From assembly GCA_034722275.1 (NCBI GenBank), contig JAYENW010000026.1, positions 1 to 20,685 on the forward strand: 20,685 bases of DNA, in the 5' to 3' direction. Positions 14,871 through 20,685 of the stretch are shown in pieces. How positions within the stretch are numbered: position 1 is the stretch's first letter; each line of letters begins with the position of its first letter. The DNA comes from M55B177 sp034722275. GTDB lineage: Bacteria > Chloroflexota > Dehalococcoidia > GIF9 > AB-539-J10. A model generated the notes under the pieces. That model searched no databases. It worked only from the letters and a program-made list of their open reading frames with translations, and was not told the origin of the DNA. The translations under genes were made by a program, and so were the position numbers.

Positions 14871-16816
14871 ATTTCAGCCAAGATTTGCTCATTGTTGTAG
14901 TGATTAAGGCTTATGGCATCGCTGGGGCAGCCACCAATACAAAGGCCACACCCTTTGCACAAAGCTTCATTGACACGGCATACTTTCTTTTCCTCATCAA
15001 AAGAGATGGAGCTAAAAGGGCAAACATTTTTACAAATCTGGCAACCCGAACAAATCTTTTCATTGATAACTGCAGTAGCCGCTTCAATCTCAGTCTTACC
15101 CGTACTAATCATGGCTAAAACTCGGGCGGCACCGGCCGAAGCCTGAGCAACGGTATCAGGAATATCCTTGGGTCCCTGACAGCAGCCTACCACAAATACC
15201 CCATCAGTTGTAGTAGCTACTGGATCTAGCTTGGGGTGTTTTTCTAAGAAAAAACCATCGGCACTCCGACTAATGTTGAATAACCGGGCGACAGCTTCCA
15301 CATCTGGTTGTGGTTCCATAGCTGGACAGAGGATTACCATGTCAACCGGCACTCTTATCAATTTGCCCAATAAGGTGTCTTCGGTCACAACAATTAGTTT
15401 ACCTTGCTCTTCCTCATTCCTAGCACAGTCGGTAATCTGAGCTACCTTGCCTCTGATAAAATTGGCACCTTCTTCTGAGACGCGCTTATAAAATTCCTCG
15501 TAACCCTTACCAAAAGCACGCATGTCTATATACATCTGATAAACTTCAGCGTTGATTTTTTCCTTTATCAAATGGGAATATTTAAGGGCATACATACAAC
15601 ATACCCGAGAACAATATTCATGGTAGTTCTTATCACGGCTGCCCACACAATGAACAATGGCAACACTCTGTGGTGTTGAACCATTTTTAAGCACTATGTT
15701 ACCGCCAGTGGGTCCTGCAGCATTGACTAATCTCTCAAATTCGAGACTGGTGATAACATTGTCCAGCCGCTTATATCCATATTGGTGAATGGTGCTTGGA
15801 TTGAATAGGTTATATCCAGTAGCTACAATTATAGAACCTACTTCTAATTCAATGTATTGGTCTACTTGCTCAAAATCAATTGCTTTTGCCTCACAAACCA
15901 TTTCGCAGAGTCGGCATTTGCCATTTCTAAAGTATGTACAATGATCCTTATCAATAACCGGTATATTGGGGACTGCCTGTTCGAAAGGGGTATAGATGAC
16001 TTTTCTCTTACCCATGCCAACATCAAATTCACTAATTGCTTTAATGGGACATTTTTCCTGACATAAGCCGCAACCAGTACACTTATCTTCATTAATATAT
16101 CTGGCTCTTTTCCTAACTTTAACTTTGAAATTACCAACAAAACCTGAAACCTTTTCCACTTCACTATAAGTCATTAGCTCGATATAAGGGTGAGAACCTA
16201 CCATTGTCATTTTTGGAGTGAGAATACAAGCTGAGCAATCTAATGTGGGAAACGTTTTATCAAACTGAATCATATGCCCGCCAATGCTAGGGGTTCTCTC
16301 TGCAAGATAAACCTTATGCTCAGAATCGGCAATCTCTAAAGCAGCTTGAATACCAGCAATGCCTCCACCTACTATCAAAGTACTAGGATTGATAGGAACC
16401 TCCTTAACCTCTAGAGGTTGATGATAGCGAACCCTGCTCACAGCAGCGCTTACCAAGGATTTGGCTTTCTCGGTAGCCAACTGTTTATCTTCAGTTACCC
16501 ATGAGCAGTGCTCACGAATATTTGCCATCTCAAACAAGTATGGATTTAACCCTGCTTCTTGGCAATCACGACGAAAAGTAGCTTCATGCATTGTTGGTGA
16601 ACAAGAGGCGACAACAACACGATTGAGATGAAAGTCGACGATGTCCTTTTTGATTAACTCCTGACCTGGGTCCGAGCACATAAAAGTGTAGTCACGAGTT
16701 ATTACTACGCCATCTAAACCTTGTGCAAAGTGAGCTACTTGCTCGACATCAACAGTGCTAGCAATATTGCTGCCACAGTGGCATATATAGACACCAATTC
16801 TCGGCTCGCTCCACAT
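14852..16816 (-). CDS. hdrA: Heterodisulfide reductase subunit A (flavin electron-bifurcating core)
   Basis: HdrA carries the FAD that splits electron pairs between ferredoxin and a disulfide-type acceptor. The order is: an N-terminal HdrA domain with Cys12/Cys14 (CHCGSN) and ASCSPTMHEATF; a thioredoxin-reductase-like FAD domain with GGGIAG at 150-155 and LDCSACILTPKM; an inserted ferredoxin with Cys246/249/252/256 and Cys293/301/304/308; and the second part of the flavin domain. The C-terminal ferredoxin has two [4Fe-4S] sites, Cys589/592/595/599 and Cys620/623/626/630. The length of 654 aa is that of a complete HdrA. ATG 16816 has a strong AGGAGG (plus-strand cctcct 16824-16829). It is encoded on the opposite strand to its probable partners and needs its own promoter. 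Confidence 0.95.
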   Translation of the reverse strand: MWSEPRIGVYICHCGSNIASTVDVEQVAHFAQGLDGVVITRDYTFMCSDPGQELIKKDIVDFHLNRVVVASCSPTMHEATFRRDCQEAGLNPYLFEMANIREHCSWVTEDKQLATEKAKSLVSAAVSRVRYHQPLEVKEVPINPSTLIVGGGIAGIQAALEIADSEHKVYLAERTPSIGGHMIQFDKTFPTLDCSACILTPKMTMVGSHPYIELMTYSEVEKVSGFVGNFKVKVRKRARYINEDKCTGCGLCQEKCPIKAISEFDVGMGKRKVIYTPFEQAVPNIPVIDKDHCTYFRNGKCRLCEMVCEAKAIDFEQVDQYIELEVGSIIVATGYNLFNPSTIHQYGYKRLDNVITSLEFERLVNAAGPTGGNIVLKNGSTPQSVAIVHCVGSRDKNYHEYCSRVCCMYALKYSHLIKEKINAEVYQMYIDMRAFGKGYEEFYKRVSEEGANFIRGKVAQITDCARNEEEQGKLIVVTEDTLLGKLIRVPVDMVILCPAMEPQPDVEAVARLFNISRSADGFFLEKHPKLDPVATTTDGVFVVGCCQGPKDIPDTVAQASAGAARVLAMISTGKTEIEAATAVINEKICSGCQICKNVCPFSSISFDEEKKVCRVNEALCKGCGLCIGGCPSDAISLNHYNNEQILAEMEGLLI

Positions 16817-16833
16817 GCTGAAACCTCCTGGTT

Positions 16834-16851
16834 TTTATTCAGTTGAATAAA
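16834..16851. repeat. 18-bp perfect palindrome upstream of hdrA, candidate operator
   Basis: The arms TTTATTCA and TGAATAAA are separated by GT. It lies five bases upstream of the hdrA Shine-Dalgarno, within the 5' untranslated or promoter-proximal region. The AT-rich dyad with a short spacer is typical of dimeric repressor sites. The regulator is unknown. Confidence 0.5.
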
Positions 16852-17081
16852 CAACATAAGGACAGGAAGTAACAGATTTTACCGTAGAACCTTGCTCTGC
16901 AAACGCCTGCTTTTCCTTGCCCTTTGAATTATTGAGTATCAACTATGAGTAGAAGCGTAAATAGTAGCACAAAGTTGCTCATTCGCCAAACCTCGCTTTA
17001 ATAAACTATTCATCATTTGCTAGAGCTGCCTCTACAATGGTAAACTGCCAGGCATAGCAGGGAATTCTAAAAGAGTACTGA

Positions 17082-17111
17082 TAGTTGATAATATTGCTTA
17101 GCAATCAACTA
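17082..17111. repeat. Inverted repeat upstream of mobA
   Basis: TAGTTGAT (17082-17089) and ATCAACTA (17104-17111) form 8-bp arms around 14 bases, which themselves contain TGC-TTA-GCA. It ends 26 bases before the mobA ATG, so it could be an operator or a 5' mRNA hairpin. One half-site recurs at 16938-16945. Confidence 0.4.
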
Positions 17112-17137
17112 ATATATTAACGAAATCATATAGCTCA

Positions 17138-17746
17138 ATGGTAACTTCGATTGTCCTCGTGGGTGGAGAAGGTTTACGGCTTGGGGGGAATAAAGCAACA
17201 CAGCTTCTCAAAGACAAAAATTTGCTTGCATGGGTAGTGGAGCAGTTAGCAGTATTAAGTGAGCAAATCTTAATAGTGGGCTCCACATGCCAACTTAACT
17301 TGGCGGGCTATTCCAACATTGAATACATGGATGATCTCTATCCAGGCAAAGGCCCTCTTGGAGGGATTTACACTGGTTTACTCGCTTCTGAATCTTTTTA
17401 CAACCTTGTCGTCGCTTGTGATATGCCTTTCTTAAACATTGAACTCTTACGTTATATGATCAGGCTTTCTCCTGGTTATGATGCTGTTGCCCCATGGGTA
17501 AGGAAAGCACAACCACTTCAGGCTGTGTATTCCAAAAGCTGCCTTGATAGAATAAGGGAAAGATTGGAGAAGGGCTGGTTAAGTGTTACTCGTTTTCTGA
17601 GTACAGTAAATGTTAGATATGTGGAACAGGTTGAATGTCAGAGTTTCGATCCACAACTCTTGAACTTTCTCAACATCAATTCACCTGTTGATTTAGCTCA
17701 GGCTAATATGTTAGCTGCAGAAAAGAAAGATTGGCTTGGGAAGTAA
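17138..17746 (+). CDS. mobA: Molybdenum cofactor guanylyltransferase
   Basis: MobA attaches GMP to Mo-molybdopterin to give the bis-MGD-type cofactor used by DMSO-reductase family enzymes such as formate dehydrogenases. The nucleotidyltransferase signature is present near the N-terminus: VLVGGEGLRLGGNK (7-19), a slight variant of the usual GGxSxRMGxDK. Then come PGKGPLGGIYTGL and the metal-binding ACDMPFLN (Asp95). NINSPVDLAQA is the usual C-terminal NxNTPEDL-like element. The length of 202 aa is normal. No strong Shine-Dalgarno precedes ATG 17138. It opens the four-gene cofactor operon. Confidence 0.9.
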   Translation: MVTSIVLVGGEGLRLGGNKATQLLKDKNLLAWVVEQLAVLSEQILIVGSTCQLNLAGYSNIEYMDDLYPGKGPLGGIYTGLLASESFYNLVVACDMPFLNIELLRYMIRLSPGYDAVAPWVRKAQPLQAVYSKSCLDRIRERLEKGWLSVTRFLSTVNVRYVEQVECQSFDPQLLNFLNINSPVDLAQANMLAAEKKDWLGK

Positions 17747-17780
17747 AAACAGCCTATAATTTGGTTGCTACGAAGTAATC

Positions 17781-19049
17781 ATGATGATCTCTGTTGAAGA
17801 AGCTTTAGAGAAGATCTTGAGCTGCATTGAAGTTCTTGAGCCTGAAGAAAAATCCATCCTGGCTTGTTTGGGGCAGGTGCTGGCCGAAAATATCTATGCC
17901 ACCGATGATATTCCTCTGAGAGATAATTCCGCCATGGATGGCTATGCTGTCAGAGCTGAGGATACTATCGGTGCCCTCGAATCCTCTCCTAAGTATTTAC
18001 CTGTGATAGCAGAGATCGCAGCCGGGTCCGTGCCTACAAAAGCGCTTCTACCAAAAACAGCTATCCGCATTATGACAGGATCATTGCTGCCTGAAGGAGC
18101 GGATGCTGTAGTGCAATTTGAGCATACTAGTGAAGTAGATCACCGTTCGCTACTGAATAACCTATCACAGATAGGGATACTGCGTGAAGTTCAAAAAGGA
18201 GCAAACGTTAGGCCTAGAGGTGAAGATGTCATAGAAGGCACATTAGTTCTCAGCAAAGGCACTGTGTTGAGAGCAGCAGAAATAGGTATGCTGGCGTCTC
18301 TAGGACATACTACAGCTTTGGTTATCCGTCGCCCTGTTGTTTCCATTCTAGCCACCGGAGACGAGCTTGTAGATACTGAGCAACTATTATCACCAGGAAA
18401 GATTCATAACAGTAATACATATACGATCGCTGCAGAAGTTCTCTGCTATGGTGGAATTCCTAAAATCCTCGGCATTGGACGTGACTTAATAAAGTCACTA
18501 AACAACAAGATTGATGAAAGTTTAACTTCGGATTTGCTTATTACTTCAGGCGGGGTGTCCTTAGGAAACTATGATGTGGTAAAAGATGTTTTAATGAAGC
18601 GTGGTGAAATTGCCCTATGGACAATATGTATGAAACCGGGAAAGCCATCGGCATTTGGAATAATCAAGTCCGAAGGGAAAAAGTTGCCACATTTAGGTTT
18701 GCCAGGAAATCCAGTGAGTACTATGGTTGCTTTTGAACAATTTGTGCGTCCTGCCATCTTAAAAATGGCAGGGAAAAAAATTCTTGCCAAACCAACAATT
18801 AAAGCGGTTATGGATGAAGCTGTTGTCAATACTGATGGACGTCGCGTTTATGCCAGAGTAGTAGTTACTAAAAAGGGTGAGAAATATCATGCGTGTCTGA
18901 CCGGGCCGCAGGGTTCGGGGATATTAAGCTCGATGATAAAAGCCAATGGTCTGGCCATTATTCCTGAAAATACCGCTGGAGTCGAAGCAGGAGACAAGGT
19001 ATCAGTTCAGATGCTGGATTGGACAGAAAATTCAATACTGGAGGTATAA
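17781..19049 (+). CDS. moeA: Molybdopterin molybdenumtransferase
   Basis: MoeA inserts molybdate (or tungstate) into adenylylated molybdopterin. The N-terminal signature IPLRDNSAMDGYAVR is typical. AAGSVPTKALLPKTAIRIMTGSLLPEGADAV follows in two conserved blocks, then ATGDELV, TSGGVSLGNYD, LPGNPVSTMVAFE and a C-terminal beta domain. The length of 422 aa is usual. Two ATGs stand in tandem (17781 and 17784) with no clear Shine-Dalgarno, so the start could be either. The gene is 34 bases after mobA, and its last codons contain the mobB Shine-Dalgarno. No second moeA copy is present here. The paralogue used for tungsten in some organisms cannot be told apart by eye. Confidence 0.95.
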   Translation: MMISVEEALEKILSCIEVLEPEEKSILACLGQVLAENIYATDDIPLRDNSAMDGYAVRAEDTIGALESSPKYLPVIAEIAAGSVPTKALLPKTAIRIMTGSLLPEGADAVVQFEHTSEVDHRSLLNNLSQIGILREVQKGANVRPRGEDVIEGTLVLSKGTVLRAAEIGMLASLGHTTALVIRRPVVSILATGDELVDTEQLLSPGKIHNSNTYTIAAEVLCYGGIPKILGIGRDLIKSLNNKIDESLTSDLLITSGGVSLGNYDVVKDVLMKRGEIALWTICMKPGKPSAFGIIKSEGKKLPHLGLPGNPVSTMVAFEQFVRPAILKMAGKKILAKPTIKAVMDEAVVNTDGRRVYARVVVTKKGEKYHACLTGPQGSGILSSMIKANGLAIIPENTAGVEAGDKVSVQMLDWTENSILEV

Positions 19050-19051
19050 AA

Positions 19052-19777
19052 ATGTGTCTGGCAGTTTGTATTGTAGGTAAATCGAGTGCAGGTAAAACAA
19101 CTATTATGGAGCAACTGGTTCGAGAACTCAAAGAACGCGGCTATAAGGTTGCGGCAGTGAAACATGCTCCAAAAGAAATAGCTATAGACATGCCAGGGAA
19201 AGATAGCTGGAGATTTGCTCAGGCTGGCAGCGAAGCTGTGCTTGCCAGTTCAGCCAATAAAATTGCCTTCGTTGAAAATACAGATCGCGATTATAATGTT
19301 GATGAGATTCTACGTATACTTGGTAGCCGATTTGATGTTGTCTTGATGGAAGGATTCAAGAAAGGCAGAGCTCCTAAAATCGAGGTACATAGAAAAGAGC
19401 TGGGAGAGGAATTAGTTTGCCCCGCAGCGGTACTTTCAGCTGTAATTAGTGATGAACCATTGGCTGTGGATGTACCGCTGTTCTCATTTAATGATATAAA
19501 GAATATAGCTGATTTCATTGAAAAGAACTTCCTTTTTCAGCCGGAAAGAGATGTTTTCCTTTTCATTAATGGGAAACAAATACATATGCTTCCCTTTGTT
19601 AAGGATATTATTGCCAGAGTTGTACTGGCTATTGTGTCAACATTGAAAGGCGTGGGAAAAGTAAAAGGCCTCGATCTTTCTATAAGAAGTGGAAGGGATT
19701 TAATTCCTGCTATGCACTCAGGAAATGAACAGGAAGAAAGTAGCAGAGAAAGGTCTCAGAATGGCACTGTCGGATAA
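19052..19777 (+). CDS. mobB: MobB, GTP-binding adaptor of molybdopterin-dinucleotide synthesis, with C-terminal extension
   Basis: MobB is a P-loop GTPase that assists MobA. Walker A is GKSSAGKTT (9-17). VAAVKHAPKEIAIDMPGKDSWRFAQAGSEAV carries the MobB-specific KH and D-xx-GKDSxR elements in two blocks, and VVLMEGFKKG lies near residue 110. ATG 19052 is chosen over an upstream in-frame TTG because GGAGGT at 19040-19045 is six bases before it. That gives 241 aa. After the standard domain (to about residue 165) there is an added segment FLFINGKQIHMLPFVKDI and VLAIVSTLKGVGKVKGL, then a polar tail. It follows moeA by 2 bases and abuts mogA. Confidence 0.88.
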   Translation: MCLAVCIVGKSSAGKTTIMEQLVRELKERGYKVAAVKHAPKEIAIDMPGKDSWRFAQAGSEAVLASSANKIAFVENTDRDYNVDEILRILGSRFDVVLMEGFKKGRAPKIEVHRKELGEELVCPAAVLSAVISDEPLAVDVPLFSFNDIKNIADFIEKNFLFQPERDVFLFINGKQIHMLPFVKDIIARVVLAIVSTLKGVGKVKGLDLSIRSGRDLIPAMHSGNEQEESSRERSQNGTVG

Positions 19778-20275
19778 ATGTTTACCGCAGGTATATTAAC
19801 AGTTAGTGACAAGGGCTCACGTGGGGAACGTCAGGATAGAAGCGGTGAAGTTATTCGAGAGATTCTCTCCCAGGCAGGTGCTGCCGTCGTGGGTTACGAT
19901 ATTATTCCCGATGAAAAGGGAATCATCGCTGAGAAACTGGCGCGATGGGCAGATAAGGGAGATATAGATATTGTTTTTACCACTGGTGGTACCGGACTTA
20001 GCCCCAGAGATGTTACCCCTGAAGCCACTCTGGCGATAATTGATAGAATTGCCCCCGGTTTCGCTGAAGCTATGCGAGCTTTCAGCCTTACAAAAACACC
20101 TATGGCAGTACTGAGCCGTGCTGTTGCCGGTACCCGGGGAAAATGTTTAATCATTAACCTGCCTGGCAGTCCCAAAGCAGTGCGTGAGTGTCTGGAAGCG
20201 ATATCAGCAGCTCTCCCACACGCAGTAGAAACCCTGAAGGGTGAGGGTGGCGAGTGTGCCGCTCCTGAGTTATAG
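19778..20275 (+). CDS. mogA: Molybdopterin adenylyltransferase (MogA/MoaB family)
   Basis: MogA adenylylates molybdopterin before metal insertion by MoeA. The 165-aa protein has the family start AGILTVSDKGSRGERQDRSG, the substrate-binding TTGGTGLSPRDVTPEA (TTGGTG at 68-73), the segment IAPGFAEAMR and INLPGSPKAVRECL. Its ATG 19778 follows directly on the mobB stop (TAA then ATG), so translation is coupled. It is the last gene of the mobA-moeA-mobB-mogA operon. Some bacteria carry MoaB in this role, and the two families are hard to separate by eye. No moaA, moaC or moaE is within the window. Confidence 0.92.
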   Translation: MFTAGILTVSDKGSRGERQDRSGEVIREILSQAGAAVVGYDIIPDEKGIIAEKLARWADKGDIDIVFTTGGTGLSPRDVTPEATLAIIDRIAPGFAEAMRAFSLTKTPMAVLSRAVAGTRGKCLIINLPGSPKAVRECLEAISAALPHAVETLKGEGGECAAPEL

Positions 20276-20280
20276 AAATG

Positions 20281-20310
20281 TTGGCTTCATTTTAAATCCT
20301 GTGGTATGAT
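20281..20310 (+). promoter_or_regulatory. Promoter of the structured leader
   Basis: TTGGCT (20281-20286) and TATGAT (20305-20310) are 18 bases apart, starting five bases after the mogA stop. The predicted start near 20317 lies just ahead of the first helix at 20331. It separates the leader and its gene from the cofactor operon. Confidence 0.6.
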
Positions 20311-20330
20311 ACTTTAAAATTAAATACAAG

Positions 20331-20440
20331 CTCTCCGAGCTGCCTTACCTAAAGAGAAATCTATGGCAAGCAGCCGGCAGGCTGAAAGCCTCGAGGGTAT
20401 AGGTAGAAATGCCTGTGCCTCCCGTGCTTGGAAAGGAGAG
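20331..20440 (+). ncRNA. Structured leader RNA, probable riboswitch aptamer (Moco/Tuco-type suspected)
   Basis: The helices read directly from sequence. P1 is CTCTCC (20331-20336) with GGAGAG (20435-20440). P2 spans 20339-20374: GCTGC with GCAGC, then CC with GG flanking an internal loop of the form CCUAA/AUGG, with a three-pair tip AGA/UCU capped by GAAA (20356-20359). That loop resembles the 11-nt GAAA receptor. P3 is AGGCT with AGCCT (20379-20391). P4 pairs 20396-20405 with 20410-20419, ten pairs including three G-U, closed by GAAA (20406-20409). The 3' junction is 20421-20434. A GNRA hairpin able to dock into the P2 receptor is typical of large riboswitches. The four molybdenum-cofactor genes next door make the Moco RNA family (Rfam RF01055) the first suspect. 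Assignment is by architecture and context, not by a covariance match. Confidence 0.6.
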
Positions 20441-20443
20441 AAT

Positions 20444-20551
20444 ATGAACTTTAGTTATTGTTTTAGAGCACCTTATCTACAGAGGTGCTATTTTTACTCC
20501 CTGTTATTTATTCTTATTGCTATCAATTCCATCTTCCTATTGCCTTATTAA
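20444..20551 (+). CDS. Short leader ORF, 35 aa, rich in Tyr and Phe, overlapping the terminator
   Basis: ATG 20444 follows AGGAG (20434-20438) by five bases, a strong ribosome binding site that is also the 3' strand of the leader P1 helix. The peptide starts MNFSYCFRAPYLQRC and continues with a hydrophobic aromatic stretch ending in NSIFLLPY. It has five Tyr and five Phe in 35 residues. The intrinsic terminator lies within codons 8-18. Translation could therefore stop the terminator from folding, as in attenuator leaders, or the ORF may be incidental to a riboswitch. The hydrophobic second half might also be a single membrane segment. Real translation is uncertain. Confidence 0.35.
   Translation: MNFSYCFRAPYLQRCYFYSLLFILIAINSIFLLPY
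20467..20495 (+). terminator. Intrinsic terminator of the leader
   Basis: AGCACCT (20467-20473) pairs perfectly with AGGTGCT (20483-20489) around a 9-base loop. An A and five T (20491-20495) follow. It stands about 160 bases before the next gene's start, so it terminates inside the leader. Its 5' arm can instead pair with GTGCT at 20424-20428 of the aptamer's 3' junction, giving a possible antiterminator. Confidence 0.8.
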
Positions 20552-20615
20552 GGAACGGCTTTCGTTACCATGAGGTTCGAAGTGCCAGAGCGAAGAAGGA
20601 CTGCAAAATTGTTGT

Positions 20616-20629
20616 GTCCCTGCAGGGAC
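20616..20629. repeat. 14-bp perfect palindrome before the last gene
   Basis: GTCCCTGCAGGGAC is self-complementary and ends 27 bases ahead of ATG 20657. It could be an operator or a small RNA hairpin (5-bp stem, TGCA loop) between the leader terminator and the gene. A second small hairpin lies at 20552-20569 (GG-AACG with CGTT-CC). I see no gene in 20552-20656. Confidence 0.4.
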
Positions 20630-20656
20630 GAGTATTTCATATGAGGAGGGAAGAGT

Positions 20657-20685
20657 ATGAGCAAAATAAGCCTGCGGAGAAAACC
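20657..20685 (+). CDS. Start of a gene cut by the window edge
   Basis: ATG 20657 follows GAGGAGGGA within about ten bases, an excellent ribosome binding site. Only nine full codons are visible (MSKISLRRK). This is too short to identify. Being controlled by the leader RNA and lying after molybdenum-cofactor genes, it may encode a Mo/W enzyme, a transporter or a cofactor enzyme. The RR pair is compatible with a twin-arginine signal but proves nothing. Confidence 0.6.

Larger units (their letters stand above)
16817..17137. other. Divergent intergenic region between hdrA and mobA
   Basis: The 321 bases carry the hdrA Shine-Dalgarno, an 18-bp palindrome at 16834-16851, and three copies of an 8-mer: ATCAACTA at 16938-16945 and 17104-17111, and its inverse TAGTTGAT at 17082-17089. 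I find no convincing gene or tRNA. The only small ORF of note is 25 codons on the minus strand (17016-16939), without a good ribosome binding site. Promoters for both flanking genes must lie here, but none matches consensus well. Confidence 0.6.

Noticed and set aside
16939..17016. 25-codon minus-strand ORF in the hdrA-mobA spacer
   Set aside because: There is no proper ribosome binding site, and it is too short to recognise. It may be chance or a remnant.
20331..20440. Leader RNA as cyclic-di-GMP-I riboswitch or bacterial SRP RNA
   Set aside because: The tetraloop and receptor hairpins are in the opposite order to the c-di-GMP-I aptamer, whose conserved core is absent. The SRP GGAAG-loop motif is also absent.

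Overview
The window is AT-leaning bacterial chromosome (roughly 43% GC by eye) that is densely packed with genes. The best guess is an anaerobic Chloroflexota, probably in or near the Dehalococcoidia. That rests on three things: the lysine route is the DapL type, the citrate-forming enzyme is LeuA-like (a Re-citrate synthase candidate), and a flavin/heterodisulfide-reductase (Flx-Hdr) cluster stands beside molybdenum-cofactor genes. I see no rRNA, tRNA, CRISPR array, insertion sequence or prophage. The taxonomic placement is inference from protein character.

Region 1 (1-10128) is core metabolism. A partial argC runs leftwards out of the window. Divergent from it is a co-directional run: a homocitrate/Re-citrate synthase-family gene, a polyprenyl diphosphate synthase, pgk, tpiA, miaA, dapF, a standalone proteasome-beta-like Ntn hydrolase, dapL and hflX. 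Several of these overlap or nearly touch (pgk/tpiA by 26 bp, miaA/dapF by 14 bp), which indicates an operon. hflX is intact, but its only upstream in-frame start with a strong Shine-Dalgarno is an ATA codon. The proteasome-like protein keeps the spacing of the N-terminal nucleophile, Asp17 and Lys33, but offers Ser rather than Thr.

Region 2 (10199-16816) is an electron-transfer island. A promoter precedes a fused HdrC/HdrB-like (HdrD-like) gene, an MvhD/FlxD gene, a Cys-rich FlxC-like gene, a sulfhydrogenase-beta/FlxB-like gene and an FAD/NAD-binding FlxA-like gene. A full-length hdrA lies convergently on the other strand. Together they can supply every part of a NAD(P)H-linked flavin-based electron-bifurcating Hdr complex.

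Region 3 (16817-20685) starts with a divergent 320-base spacer that holds an 18-bp palindrome and repeated ATCAACTA sites. A molybdenum-cofactor operon follows: mobA, moeA, mobB, mogA. After it comes a separately promoted, highly structured leader RNA. It has a GAAA-capped hairpin, a hairpin with an internal loop resembling the 11-nt tetraloop receptor, a closing P1 helix, a possible antiterminator and a strong intrinsic terminator. A short aromatic-rich leader ORF overlaps the terminator, and the leader feeds a gene that starts at 20657 and is cut by the window edge. The leader is most likely a riboswitch, with a Moco/Tuco-type RNA as the leading hypothesis because of its neighbours and architecture. 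The combined picture is an anaerobe making Mo/W cofactor for an oxidoreductase probably encoded just downstream, next to a bifurcating Flx-Hdr system.
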